A stretch of 53,522 nt of DNA from Planctomycetota bacterium (GTDB lineage Bacteria; Planctomycetota; Planctomycetia; Gemmatales; Gemmataceae): the NCBI GenBank assembly GCA_009920765.1, contig RFZJ01000017.1, positions 1 to 53,522 of the forward strand, in the 5' to 3' direction. Both the position numbers and the translations under genes were made by a program. The notes under the pieces were generated by a model, which saw only the letters and a program-made list of their open reading frames with translations, was not told the DNA's origin and did no database searches. Within the stretch, counting starts at the first letter, position 1, and each line of letters begins with the position of its first letter. This document shows, piece by piece, positions 1-9,821 of the stretch.

Positions 1-1932
1 GTGGTCACCTCGGCCGTGGCTTCCTTTGGTCCCACCCTTAACTTGGATGAATCCAAGGCTAATGCCACCATTGCCATTGCCATCACTGGCATTGAAGATG
101 GCCAACCGGCCTCGGTTACCATCAATGGTTCAACCTTTACCGGTACTGTTTACAACGGCAAGGTGCTTGTTACCGTGCCTACCGCAACTCTTGATGCCAT
201 TGCCGATGGCACCAACCCTACCTTTACGGTAAGTGCCACCGATCGTGCCGGAAACATCGGAACCATGGCGGTACAGTTCAGCGTGGATAAGTCCGGCCCA
301 CCAAGGCCTTCGATTGTCAGCGTGACTTCCTCGCAGACCGACCCCAACCCAGGCGACCTTTTCACTTCCATTGTCAACCCGACCGTGGTGTTAAGTGGGC
401 AGCCTGGCCAAACCGTTGTTATTCATGGCCCCAATGGAATAGTAAACCCTGCGGACTACACCGTTACGGAATCCAATGGCCTTTACACAATCACCTTCAC
501 CACAAATCAGGCTCGTGGTGATTACCAGGTGAACCTGAGAGATGCCAACGGCAATGAAAACGCCGATGGTGCCGGCGCGCAAAACTTCTTCCGTATCGAC
601 AGTGTTCCAATCTTGTTCGATAACCCGCTGCGTCGCTCCACCACCCTAGGCAGTACCTATGGCAACCTTGGTGCCAAGAACATTCTTAATGGCCAGGTAT
701 TCAATGTGCCCCAGCAGTCTGATAACACATGGGTGGATTTGGATGGCGAGAATCTTACCTTCGGTCTGACTGGCAGCACTGTCATTGCAACCGACCTTAA
801 CAGCAACCCCACCCTGCTGGAGGTTTCCATCAATGGTGCAGTTCTGCAACTGAACCCGATCACTGGCGCTTACAAATATACGCCCGTGCCATTGATTGAT
901 CGCATGGATACCTTCATTCTGACACTGCGGGATACCTCGGGCAACCAGACGCAGTTGAAGCTGACCTTCAACTCCATCGACACACTGGACCGCGATGGCG
1001 TTGGCAGTGCTTCAGAATCCACCCTTGCTGGTATCGTTACCGGTACCGGAGATAACACCAACCTTTCAGGTGACCTCAACCGGGATGGCGTTGCTGATGC
1101 CAACCAGAACTCGGTCACCACACTAGCTTGGCGCAAGGAAGCAGATTACCTCAACGCGATAAATCCCAACACCGCATCAAGCACTGATCGCGCTGCTGTG
1201 GTTTGTATTGTGGTCAATAGTTCCGTGTTTGATCCAAACACAACCACCACGCTTACCCAACTCATGGGCAATGTGGATCCGCTGGCTCAACTTCTACAAA
1301 TCGAGGTTACCAACTCCAACGGATTGCTTCCTGACAGCAAGGTGTTTTACAAGCCTTGGGATTTAATGAATTTTGCAGTCGAATCCCTGGTAAGCACCGG
1401 CCTGACTGATGTTAATCCGGATCGACCCGGAACCCAAATTCAGGTTGCGATTGATATCTCCAATGCCAACATGCCATTGGGTGGTTTTGGTTTCAGCCTT
1501 TATCGCAAGTATGTATCCCAGCAGACACTGGATGATTATGCCCAGGCGGGTATTACGCTTACGGACCTCGATAATAATGTAGTCACCACCCAAGGTTGGT
1601 ATGACTATACCCAGAGAACACCGGGTGGAGATGGTGCATCCTTCAAGGATTTCAACAATGATGGCAAGATCGATGCCATCATCGTTACCCTGACCGACAA
1701 TGCCTTCGGTGATGATAGTCCGGTTCGTAACAAGATCATTGACCCGGGCACACCATCCTCTAACTTCCCACCTAACCCAGGTGGAAACAACCCTGCGGTT
1801 CCCACACCACCAGGAAGCAACCCTCCTTCGCCACTGCCTAATTCTTTTGCTACAACTGGCACCAGCACGGGTTCTGTTCCAGGAACCACGGTCAACATTT
1901 ACAAACCTCGAAACCATTGCAACCATGGGTGA
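1..1932 (+). CDS. Surface protein with Ig-like repeats, 5' partial, frameshifted end
   Basis: The reading frame is open from the first base, so the true start lies upstream. It encodes bacterial Ig-like/cadherin-like beta modules (about residues 1-100 and 105-200, each ending in a DxxGN-type turn). Asp-rich, calcium-binding-like turns follow (DRDGVGS, DLNRDGVADA, DFNNDGKIDA), then a Pro/Gly/Asn linker at about residues 580-612. The frame stops at 1930-1932, immediately after the start of what should be an FG-GAP-like propeller. That propeller continues in the next forward frame (see 1925-2698). Dropping one A from the AAA at 1903-1905 rejoins the two parts into about 898 codons. This is probably an extracellular adhesin or wall-associated protein; the ligand is unknown. 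The region is more GC-rich than most of the window. Confidence 0.85.
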   Translation: MVTSAVASFGPTLNLDESKANATIAIAITGIEDGQPASVTINGSTFTGTVYNGKVLVTVPTATLDAIADGTNPTFTVSATDRAGNIGTMAVQFSVDKSGPPRPSIVSVTSSQTDPNPGDLFTSIVNPTVVLSGQPGQTVVIHGPNGIVNPADYTVTESNGLYTITFTTNQARGDYQVNLRDANGNENADGAGAQNFFRIDSVPILFDNPLRRSTTLGSTYGNLGAKNILNGQVFNVPQQSDNTWVDLDGENLTFGLTGSTVIATDLNSNPTLLEVSINGAVLQLNPITGAYKYTPVPLIDRMDTFILTLRDTSGNQTQLKLTFNSIDTLDRDGVGSASESTLAGIVTGTGDNTNLSGDLNRDGVADANQNSVTTLAWRKEADYLNAINPNTASSTDRAAVVCIVVNSSVFDPNTTTTLTQLMGNVDPLAQLLQIEVTNSNGLLPDSKVFYKPWDLMNFAVESLVSTGLTDVNPDRPGTQIQVAIDISNANMPLGGFGFSLYRKYVSQQTLDDYAQAGITLTDLDNNVVTTQGWYDYTQRTPGGDGASFKDFNNDGKIDAIIVTLTDNAFGDDSPVRNKIIDPGTPSSNFPPNPGGNNPAVPTPPGSNPPSPLPNSFATTGTSTGSVPGTTVNIYKPRNHCNHG

Positions 1933-2698
1933 AGGCGGCCTGCCAATACTCAGGGTGTTTGATGGCGTAACTGGCGCCCAGACAATGGAAATCCAAGTTT
2001 ATGATCGTGCCTTCACCGGTGGCATTTTTGTCGCTGTCGGCGACCTCGGACACGATGGCATCCTTGATTTTGTCACCGGTGCTGGCAATGGCGGCGGCCC
2101 CCATGTCAAAATATTCAACGCCCTCACAGGATTGGAAACCTCATCCTTCATGGCCTATGACATCAACTTCAGAGGCGGTGTGAGCGTAGCTGTCGGCGAT
2201 ATCGATGGCTCTGGCTTCCCTGTTATTGTCACTGGTGCGGGCCCTGGTGGCGGCCCTCATGTCAAGGTATTTAACAGCACTGATCATTCCCTGATCAAGC
2301 AGTTCATGGCTTACGCTACCACCTTCTCGGGCGGGGTTTATGTCGCAGTCGGCGATTACCTCTCCGATGGCAAATACGAGATCATCACTGGCGCAGGTGC
2401 TGGTGGTGGCCCTCATATTAAAATCTGGGATTACGAAACTCTTAATCTCGATGGCCAAACCATGGCCTTCACGGATTTCACCAAGGATACAGGCGAAGTC
2501 ATCGATGTGATCTTTAATGGTGGCGTGCGTGTTGCCCTTGCTGATGCCAACGGCGACAATGTTCTCGACATTCTCGCTGGTTCTGGCCCAACTGGTGGGC
2601 CTCGTGTTGAAGTCTTTGTCGGGTTCCGCTTGGAACTTCTGATGAACTTCTTCTCGGGCGACAAGAAAGATGGAAGAGGCGTATTCGTCAGCCAGTAA
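1925..2698 (+). CDS. FG-GAP-like propeller, C-terminal part of the frameshifted surface protein
   Basis: This is the continuation, in frame 2, of the gene open from position 1. It carries at least four blade repeats of the form G(A/S)GxxGGP(H/R)(V/I)(K/E), each preceded by a GG(V/I)xVAVGD strand-turn and a D-x-D/G calcium-like loop. Such repeats end many planctomycete surface proteins. An ATG at 1925 could be called as a start, but no convincing ribosome site precedes it and the open frame extends upstream, so an independent gene is unlikely. The protein ends in VFVSQ, 20 bases before a strong terminator. I treat 1-2698 as one gene interrupted by a sequencing indel, a real mutation or recoding. 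Those three cannot be told apart here. Confidence 0.8.
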   Translation: MGEGGLPILRVFDGVTGAQTMEIQVYDRAFTGGIFVAVGDLGHDGILDFVTGAGNGGGPHVKIFNALTGLETSSFMAYDINFRGGVSVAVGDIDGSGFPVIVTGAGPGGGPHVKVFNSTDHSLIKQFMAYATTFSGGVYVAVGDYLSDGKYEIITGAGAGGGPHIKIWDYETLNLDGQTMAFTDFTKDTGEVIDVIFNGGVRVALADANGDNVLDILAGSGPTGGPRVEVFVGFRLELLMNFFSGDKKDGRGVFVSQ

Positions 2699-2718
2699 TT
2701 ACTGCTGCAGAATATCCG

Positions 2719-2761
2719 GAACCCCGCGGGATTAGGGCAATCCTTGCGGGGTTCTTTTTTT
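2719..2761 (+). terminator. Intrinsic terminator of the surface-protein gene
   Basis: A perfect 9-bp stem (GAACCCCGC at 2719-2727 with GCGGGGTTC at 2746-2754) closes an 18-base loop that can pair further through G-T wobbles. A run of seven T follows at 2755-2761. It lies just after the stop codon at 2698. Confidence 0.9.
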
Positions 2762-2946
2762 AGCAACCAAGCTAATCGATTATTTACATTAAAAGCGCCG
2801 TTTTTTCAGGGTCATTACCAACAGCACTGATAATTGCTTGATTTTAGCCAGTCAATTTGATTAACTTACGCATGGGAGGAATTAAATAGACTGCGGCAAT
2901 TTATTTATACAAACATCGACTTCCACTTTGCTCCCTTAGGTGATAC

Positions 2947-3720
2947 ATGAAAATGCTGCTTGGTATGGTAATGGGGTTTGGCTCAATGGGCATATTGTTT
3001 GCGTTTGCACAGGAAATAAAACCTGGGCAAACAGAAATTATTGCCCTTGGCCAAGATGTGAAGTTGGAGATGGTGTTAATTCCGGCAGGAAAGTTCCTAA
3101 TGGGGTCAAATGAAAAAGAAAAAAACAGGGATGAGTATGAAACCCAACACCAAGTAACAATAACGAAACCTTACTACATCGGAAAATATGAAGTCACCCA
3201 GGAGCAATGGGAAGCGGTGATCGGCAATAATCCCAGTTTTATCAAGGGTGCAAAGCTACCAGTTACGAATGTGTCGTGGGAAGATTGCCACGCATTCATC
3301 AAGAAACTGAATGCTGTTGCCAATGGTGGATTCAGGTTGCCAACAGAAGCAGAGTGGGAATATGCATGCAAGGCTGGAACAAATACAGCGTTTTGGTTTG
3401 GAAAGGATATCACGCCAAAGGATGCCAATTATGGTGGTTCAAATTTGGGGAGGCCTGTAGCCATAGGAAAATACAAGCCAAATGCTTTTGGCTTGCACGA
3501 TATGCACGGCAATGTTTGGGAATGGTGTGAGGATTGGTATGGAGCCTATGCCGAGGGCCAGTTAATAGATCCAAAAGGGCCAGCAAAAGCAGAACGCCGA
3601 TGCGCACGAGGCGGGTCTTTTTTCGACCCCGAATCAGATGCTCGATCTGCCAACAGGTACGCTGCGGCTGAAGGTAGTCGGGTCGGTTATATCGGTTTTC
3701 GTTTGACGAGAACCAAATAA
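2947..3720 (+). CDS. Secreted FGE/SUMF1-fold protein lacking catalytic cysteines
   Basis: This 257-residue protein has an N-terminal signal peptide (about residues 1-21) followed by one FGE-sulfatase (SUMF1/EgtB/PvdO) fold domain. Family landmarks are visible: MVLIPAGKFLMGS at the start, YYIGKYEVTQEQW, VSWEDC, RLPTEAEWEYACKAG, HGNVWEWCEDW and the C-terminal GGSFFDPESDARSANRY...IGFRL. In true formylglycine-generating enzymes the segment after GGS carries two copper-binding cysteines five residues apart. Here those positions hold Asp/Pro and Ala, so sulfatase-activating chemistry is not expected. It is more likely a carbohydrate- or protein-binding or structural domain. It stands alone, with no partner close enough to form an operon. 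Confidence 0.88.
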   Translation: MKMLLGMVMGFGSMGILFAFAQEIKPGQTEIIALGQDVKLEMVLIPAGKFLMGSNEKEKNRDEYETQHQVTITKPYYIGKYEVTQEQWEAVIGNNPSFIKGAKLPVTNVSWEDCHAFIKKLNAVANGGFRLPTEAEWEYACKAGTNTAFWFGKDITPKDANYGGSNLGRPVAIGKYKPNAFGLHDMHGNVWEWCEDWYGAYAEGQLIDPKGPAKAERRCARGGSFFDPESDARSANRYAAAEGSRVGYIGFRLTRTK

Positions 3721-4017
3721 AAATTGTCCTGTTATATTTATAAGCCTGAAGTGTTAACGATGACTATACAAACTCTTCCATCAAGCGGTGGACACAAAAA
3801 TATAATGGACTTTAATTAAAACGGATTCATAACACCAACTCCAACACTTCCGGCGCTGAAAGCTGCTACTAACCCGGTACTAAAATATTTAAGTGGGCAT
3901 TCGCGAAACGGCCCAGGCTTTCTTTGCAAACTCAGATTTAATCTTCATTAAGCCAAACCCTTCAATTTTACAGCTTATTTCGTGAGTATGCCGGTTTGAA
4001 TACATCAGCCAAAGGTT

Positions 4018-5235
4018 TTATTTCAATTGGTCGGAAGGGGCTGGCTTTCCCTTAAGCCGGTCATCAAACCACTGGAGAATCTCTTTTCTTGCAGGTTCGA
4101 TCACGTCGCGATGCCCCTTGCCTTCGTACCAGGAAACTTTAATTTTGTTTCCACTTGCCAAGGCACGAGGAAGAAGGGCACGGGTATCCTCTGGATTCAC
4201 AAGATTATCTGCTGCCCCCTGCACTACCAAGATGGGTGCCTTGGATTTTCTTTTCCCTGGAATGTTTTGTTCCAAGGCACGGGCAAAGTCTATACTCCAC
4301 TCGGCTTGAACAAATGGCCCCTTCATCTCCAGGGAGGCGCGGAAGACCCGGGTTACAGGCACCTCTCCGGCTAGATCCACCAGTTTTTTGCCCTCTGCGG
4401 TGAACTCGCTCAATTCAACCTTGTAGGCATCCCGATAACTTCGCGCCAGTACGTAAATGTGTGGAATATTTAAAGGTTTCTGCAAAGGCATGGCGCCGGG
4501 AGCGATTACCACTGCGCCAAGATGATTCAGTTCCGGGGCATAAGCCGGCTGCTCTTCGCCGACAAACACCCCCGCATGGCCACCCTGCGACCAGCCCAGT
4601 GTCAAGAATTCCGAACCGGCATGGGTTGCCTCGAGATTTCGCGCCGCCCGGACGATATCCAGCGCATTTCGAGCGGCACTGTTGCCAACGCAGTATTGAT
4701 GCACACCGGGTGCACCCTGGCCCTGATAGTCAGTAGCCACCACAACCAACCCCCGCGCCAGCAAATCCTTTAAATACGGCACACCGTAATCAACCGGGGC
4801 AGTTTCGGACCTTTGCACCAGTTCCTGAGCGGGGTTTGGTGCAAGTGATGGTGCACAATTTCTGGCGCCCCCGGTCGTTCCATGCGCCCAGGTCAGCACC
4901 GGTCTTGGCTTCGCAGTTGCTTCTTTTGGGGCAACAATAATACCGGTAACGGGAACTTCATGATTATCCCAGGTTCTTGAAACATACATAACACGCCAGG
5001 CCTTGGCGCCCTCAGGAGCGGGAATCTCCTCGGTTTGAATAACTTCCCCGGAACGCTTGCCAACATGCTTGGTGCCGCTTTCGTAAAAAGCGGTTATTTT
5101 GAAATCCGGTGCCAGCTTGTCGTTCGCACTGAAACCTTGCATCTCCTGGCCGCAGGATGTTTGTGTGAATCCACTCATGACGACAAGAATGGCAGCCCCC
5201 CCAATCAGACACGGAAACCATTTGGAAGAATTCAC
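4018..5235 (-). CDS. Secreted alpha/beta hydrolase, secretory-lipase-like
   Basis: The protein has 405 residues, a hydrophobic leader (about residues 8-25) and an alpha/beta-hydrolase core. The nucleophile elbow GWSQGG places the catalytic Ser near residue 216. An oxyanion-region WAHGTTG and late Asp (QGAADNLVNP) and His (GKGHRDV) motifs complete a plausible triad. The layout resembles the secretory lipase (LIP) family, which acts on ester bonds outside the cytoplasm; the substrate cannot be inferred. The start is GTG at 5235, chosen because AGGAG lies 7 bases upstream. GC content is visibly higher than in the flanking noncoding DNA. It is transcribed away from the long gap at 5236-5940 and has no operon partner. 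Confidence 0.88.
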   Translation of the reverse strand: MNSSKWFPCLIGGAAILVVMSGFTQTSCGQEMQGFSANDKLAPDFKITAFYESGTKHVGKRSGEVIQTEEIPAPEGAKAWRVMYVSRTWDNHEVPVTGIIVAPKEATAKPRPVLTWAHGTTGGARNCAPSLAPNPAQELVQRSETAPVDYGVPYLKDLLARGLVVVATDYQGQGAPGVHQYCVGNSAARNALDIVRAARNLEATHAGSEFLTLGWSQGGHAGVFVGEEQPAYAPELNHLGAVVIAPGAMPLQKPLNIPHIYVLARSYRDAYKVELSEFTAEGKKLVDLAGEVPVTRVFRASLEMKGPFVQAEWSIDFARALEQNIPGKRKSKAPILVVQGAADNLVNPEDTRALLPRALASGNKIKVSWYEGKGHRDVIEPARKEILQWFDDRLKGKPAPSDQLK

Positions 5236-5940
5236 GGAACACTCCTAGATTTTTAAATGTAATTTTTTCTATTCACTTTGCAAATTTGAACGTAACCTCC
5301 ACACCCACACTTTTCAACACTAATTCCAGGCATCCATCATCCGTCAATTATTTTTAGTTAAGTACCATTTAAACAAGAATTTCTTATTTTGTTTTGAATG
5401 ACAAAATCAAATACAACCTGTTCTCTTTTTTCCTTATACGAGAAACTGGACCCGCATTCCCTTGATGTCGTAAGCATGCCGGCAGTTTGGAATCAATCCC
5501 AGGACTTATCTACGAGATACGTTGACTAAGTCACAACTTTTCTTGAAGCACAAATCCACTTAAATAAATACTATTTGGCCACCAAATTACTCTCCTCAAA
5601 AAGTTACTTACCCGATGCTGTCACAGGATCCAGTGACACGAAATCGCAAACCAAATAGTTTTTCGTGGAAAAGTTGAAATATTAATCTACCCCATGACGG
5701 TTATGAATTCCTTCTACCCTTTCATGGCAAGCATATTCTAAATTAATTTTATCCTGCAGACTCGATATTATTGTAAAACCTCTAAAATTATGTTACTTTT
5801 GCAAAACTGTAAAAATTATCCGGATCCCGATCAAGTTAATCTCACCCATGCGATTACAGATTCCATTATAAGTTAACCCGGATTCTTGAATTAATAATCT
5901 TGTTCCCATACTGCAGAAGAAGTGAAATCAACCACACACT
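5236..5940. other. 705-bp AT-rich gene-free region
   Basis: No plausible coding frame, tRNA or known riboswitch was recognised on either strand. The region separates the divergent hydrolase and the 999-residue secreted-protein gene, so it should contain both promoters. The only ordered element I see is the palindrome at 5619-5638, plus a weak 7-bp inverted repeat (ATTTTGT at 5386-5392, ACAAAAT at 5401-5407). Confidence 0.6.
5619..5638. promoter_or_regulatory. Near-perfect 20-bp palindrome, candidate operator
   Basis: Half-sites TGTCAC (5619-5624) and GTGACA (5633-5638) flank the palindromic core GGATCC. Only the A/A pair at 5625 and 5632 breaks the symmetry. No T-run follows, so it is not a terminator. 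Dyad symmetry of this size in a long intergenic region suggests a binding site for a dimeric regulator, but the regulator and the target gene are unknown. Confidence 0.35.
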
Positions 5941-5952
5941 ATGGAGCAAAAA

Positions 5953-8952
5953 ATGCCGAAGTGTTTGTCTACAATGGTGCTTGTTCATTTTAGATTGAAA
6001 ACCTTAATTCTTTTGGCATGGTTTCTTACCGTTTCCCTCCCAAGTATTGCGGCTGAACCTTCAATCTTTCGCAATGGCAACGAGCTGGTAGTCCGAATCG
6101 AATCACTCGATCGCCTGATGCAGCAGAACAAACAACTGCAAGCCGTGATTTACCTTGAAGGCAAAAAAGGTATAAAGGAAATATCAATTTCACCCACCAA
6201 CTTTTCCATGGTTGACTCTTCCGTATTTGATATGACTGGATTTGGAGAATGCACCGAGGCATCCATTGAAGTACGAGATGCTAACGGCAAAATTGTTCAC
6301 TCGGCACGGGCCAAGCCTGTACCTGAAATACGATCAGAAACACATCCAGCACTTGCTATGGATAATTGGGCAGCCATAGAGCAGGGTTCAGCATCAAATT
6401 TACCGAATCCTAGGATTCAGTTGCCGGAAGTAAGCCGATTGAACAAAGTCATAATCAAGGATGCTCTACGCACAATCAAGGCTGCTGACATCACATTTCC
6501 CGTGATTGCCGATTCCGATGTTCCTATTCTTTCCTCGGTCAATGGGGTTATTCTTTCCCGCCAATCTTTTGCACCTGATGATCCCTCAAAATGCAGCCTG
6601 TACTTCTCCTATCGAAAGGGAATTTTCGATGATACAACCCGGACATTAAAATCCTACCGTAAGTTCCTTGTTGAAGTGCCTCTTGATCGCAGTTGGCTCA
6701 AGGGCAACGGGGATGAAATTGTCAATCTGCCACTTAACCGTTTTGCCATCCACACATCGGATGAACTCGAAAAATATGGCAAGCGTTGGAATGCTCCCAA
6801 GGGCTATCCGATGCTTGGCGAGTCATCGACGGGCCTTTTTCAAGGGGGCCAGTCCGCCGACACCGATGATCTCGGAAGAATCTACATCAGCAATGTTGCT
6901 GATGGGGCGGGCCTCATTCGCTTTAATCCGCAACTTAGACGTTTTGAACAACCACCTGTTAATTTTTCCGAGGAATGCCGCAAGTTTTTACTGATTGATG
7001 GAAAATGGAAAAGATCATGGGATACCGATCTTGCGCAAATCGTATGTACTCGAGGTAGGATTTATATTGTGTTTGACCGCAACTCCCGGGTTCGAACGGT
7101 GAATGGCGATTTCGAAACATGCAGTGGGGTTATCTCGATTCCTCAAGACAATTGGGAAAATGAACAAGCCTTTCGCAATGATATACGCCTTCATGCGGCA
7201 AGTTGGCCGGGTGCAAAAAACCCGCTATTTCCAGACGAAGTCGTAACGGGATCAACCCGGCGTACAGGACCTCCCATTCCCACCCTGCATGGAATCGCTT
7301 TTAGCTCCTGGAGACTTGACTTGGATGAACGGGGAAACACGCAACGACTTGCGATGGTAAAAAACCTGGGCGATTCATTTGCAATCGATGGAACGCCAAT
7401 AGCACCGACCAAGATGACCATGTTAAACGGTATGCCAAGACAAAAATATATTAACCTGGGAAGCGCAGGTCGGCCACTAATCAATTTCGAATACGGCCAA
7501 TTTTCGATGCCCCGGGCTGCCCTTGGACTGGCCCTGCCCGGAGCAACTATGGAACAATTGGTTGGCAATGATGGCCGATACCGAAAATTAATGCCCGAAG
7601 GGCCGACTGGTAACTTGACCATAAAATTCGACATCCAAGGAAAGATTATATCTGAACGCACTAAATTCAGTTCACTAGCCAATTCACTCAGTGGACTTGC
7701 ACAAGGCCCAACCTATGCGCTGATTGCCATCCCCGACGAACCCCATCAGGCAATCGCATCATGCGAATATGGTTATTATGCCTCAAAAGTTGACTTCTCC
7801 AAACTTCATAAGGATGGCAAGGTTTATCGAAGTTATCTACACGGACCAGGAGAAGGCCAGACCAAAGGGCCACCTTGTGCTTTTCAACTGGGGCCCTACA
7901 ACACAAAATGGATCGAAGATGGAAAATCATTATGGCTTTACGCAACCGGCTACACTGGAATAAGTCGAATGAAATATTCCGAAAATGGCACTCCTATGGC
8001 AAATTATATTATGGAACCAATCCACAATAAGCTGCTCCCGATGCCACTTGATGGCCAGCCTCGAAGCGGCGTGAAAGATTTTCTCCATGTAGAACCAACC
8101 TTGAATGGCTGGCTGATGAACATCGGCCGGGGTCGTGTGGGAAGGGGGGGTGGACCATATTCCTCGGCAATCGAACTTTTTAACCCCCTTAAACTTGGCG
8201 AAAGCTACACACTTGCCAGAATGACACGCTGCTATGGACTATACACCCCTGTTTCTCGAAATGTCCTTACAGCTTCCGATGAATCCCATCGGCAGGAAAC
8301 TTTCGTTGCAAGTGGTGAGATTCGCACGGAGTATCTCGAAAATATTTCTGATCCAATGCAACGCCCTAAGGATCATCAACCCAAGGTTTTTGTGTTTGAG
8401 TGCCGGAATGGGGAAAACTCCACTTCCTGCAAGCTGGCCGACCTTTATGGTTTTTCAATGCCAAAAAATGATGGCAAAGGAAACGCTGCGAACCTTGCAT
8501 TCTCGCCCTGCCGACAATACCTTGTGATATTGCAGGAAAATGGCACGATTCACACCTTCAATGTAGGGCAGCGGAGATTTGTTGATGGATTACAATTAAA
8601 GAATATGGAAGGCAAAACAACTCAACCACTGGAGTTCAGCCGTCCCTCGACAATGATTCTTTCAGCCCCAAATGGGCGATTATTCATTGCAACCAGGGGC
8701 AGTTCCGAAAATTCCCCAAATGTAACCTTTAGCGAGATAATTGTGTCTGTTGCTGGAAAGATCAAAATTCTACCACATCTTTCGGTCGTGGAAATGAGTG
8801 CAGGGCGTGCCCACGATCTACATGATGTCGTAAAATGCTTTTTACCTGACCTTGCAAAAAAAGATGGCTCCTATGATCTCATTCTTGGAGCTAACCCAGA
8901 CAATGGTGGCCAACCGGTGGTTCGCGTAATCGAGGATTTCATCAAACCATAG
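5953..8952 (+). CDS. Large secreted protein of unknown function
   Basis: I do not recognise this 999-residue protein. The ATG at 5953 is preferred over the one at 5941 because GGAG sits 6 bases before it. An N-terminal hydrophobic stretch ends in IAAEP, a likely signal-peptidase site, so the product is exported. An N-terminal beta-rich region (to about residue 125) is followed by a long part with propeller-like strands: DDLGRIYISN, RGRIYIVFDR, GKSLWLYATGY, CRQYLVILQENG and NGRLFIATRG. The C-terminus has a HDLHDVVK segment and ends with a DLILGANPDNGGQPVVRV strand. No CxxCH heme site or enzyme motif is evident. It could be a beta-propeller binding protein or a polymer-active enzyme of an undescribed family. 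No close co-directional neighbour suggests a pathway. Confidence 0.8.
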   Translation: MPKCLSTMVLVHFRLKTLILLAWFLTVSLPSIAAEPSIFRNGNELVVRIESLDRLMQQNKQLQAVIYLEGKKGIKEISISPTNFSMVDSSVFDMTGFGECTEASIEVRDANGKIVHSARAKPVPEIRSETHPALAMDNWAAIEQGSASNLPNPRIQLPEVSRLNKVIIKDALRTIKAADITFPVIADSDVPILSSVNGVILSRQSFAPDDPSKCSLYFSYRKGIFDDTTRTLKSYRKFLVEVPLDRSWLKGNGDEIVNLPLNRFAIHTSDELEKYGKRWNAPKGYPMLGESSTGLFQGGQSADTDDLGRIYISNVADGAGLIRFNPQLRRFEQPPVNFSEECRKFLLIDGKWKRSWDTDLAQIVCTRGRIYIVFDRNSRVRTVNGDFETCSGVISIPQDNWENEQAFRNDIRLHAASWPGAKNPLFPDEVVTGSTRRTGPPIPTLHGIAFSSWRLDLDERGNTQRLAMVKNLGDSFAIDGTPIAPTKMTMLNGMPRQKYINLGSAGRPLINFEYGQFSMPRAALGLALPGATMEQLVGNDGRYRKLMPEGPTGNLTIKFDIQGKIISERTKFSSLANSLSGLAQGPTYALIAIPDEPHQAIASCEYGYYASKVDFSKLHKDGKVYRSYLHGPGEGQTKGPPCAFQLGPYNTKWIEDGKSLWLYATGYTGISRMKYSENGTPMANYIMEPIHNKLLPMPLDGQPRSGVKDFLHVEPTLNGWLMNIGRGRVGRGGGPYSSAIELFNPLKLGESYTLARMTRCYGLYTPVSRNVLTASDESHRQETFVASGEIRTEYLENISDPMQRPKDHQPKVFVFECRNGENSTSCKLADLYGFSMPKNDGKGNAANLAFSPCRQYLVILQENGTIHTFNVGQRRFVDGLQLKNMEGKTTQPLEFSRPSTMILSAPNGRLFIATRGSSENSPNVTFSEIIVSVAGKIKILPHLSVVEMSAGRAHDLHDVVKCFLPDLAKKDGSYDLILGANPDNGGQPVVRVIEDFIKP

Positions 8953-9146
8953 TCAGCCAGTTCAATAGTGTCATTTCAAAGTCTACAAGGACTTTTAAAA
9001 TATGGCACACCCGCTGGTAATAATAATTTTCTGAGCTTCTTTATCTATTCAACTTTAACCCCTTCCACCCTAATTCCAGTAATTAAAGATACCGAATGAT
9101 TAATTTGAGCAGATCGTAGCCAACAGACTAATCAAATCGCCGGATT

Positions 9147-9461
9147 CTATCGCGAGTCCGGAGCGTTGGTTGGTTCGGCCTCCCTGTGCGTGGCGACCCA
9201 CACCTCCCGCGCCCGCCGGATGCCCCGCACTACACCGACCGAGGTGGTGATAAGAATCCAGACGGCCAGTATCAGGAGGGCAAACTGAAAGCCGAGCAAC
9301 CACGGGTTAGAGTTTAATGCACCAACACCTGCTCCGACAATGCTTCCCCATAAAAGCCCGCCAATGAACCCCTTTTGGACTTCCAGCCAGAACGCCCGCA
9401 AAGGTGTGAGCGCTTGGCATTTGGTTTTATCAATAGTCATAAATCGAGGAATTAATCTCAT
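9147..9461 (-). CDS. Small two-helix membrane protein, hypothetical
   Basis: The ORF has 104 codons with two hydrophobic segments (about residues 32-52 and 54-80) and a basic, then acidic, tail (RGIRRAREVW...EAEPTNAPDSR). I do not recognise a family. The start may be 9461 or the in-frame ATG at 9440; neither has a clear ribosome site. The 3' half is much richer in GC (many CGC/CCG/GCG triplets) than the flanking genes, which may indicate acquired DNA or simply constraint. It lies downstream of and on the same strand as the tRNA-Ser gene. Confidence 0.55.
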   Translation of the reverse strand: MRLIPRFMTIDKTKCQALTPLRAFWLEVQKGFIGGLLWGSIVGAGVGALNSNPWLLGFQFALLILAVWILITTSVGVVRGIRRAREVWVATHREAEPTNAPDSR

Positions 9462-9597
9462 GTTCAGTAAAATACTAGCATGATATGTTTTAGGTCACCT
9501 ATCCCAGATATTTTAGGGACAACTTTTTTGAATATTTGGCCTAGAAGTGCTGAAAGTGCTTTATTTATAGGCCTTGATAAGGCACTCAAAAATCAAA

Positions 9598-9684
<87 letters not shown>

Positions 9685-9821
9685 AATCTACACTTAAAGT
9701 CTATTAGAGTTAATACTTTGCGTCAATTAAATGCTGGAAGAACTTGGTAATTGAAAAGAAAATATAACCCGTTACAATCGGTACTGGCAAATTTGATCCC
9801 TCCATTAAAAGGACCCAACAA

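Noticed and set aside
1363..1926. Long minus-strand frame under the surface-protein gene
   Set aside because: No domain, odd composition (Arg/Trp/Val-rich) and it lies entirely opposite a convincing gene.
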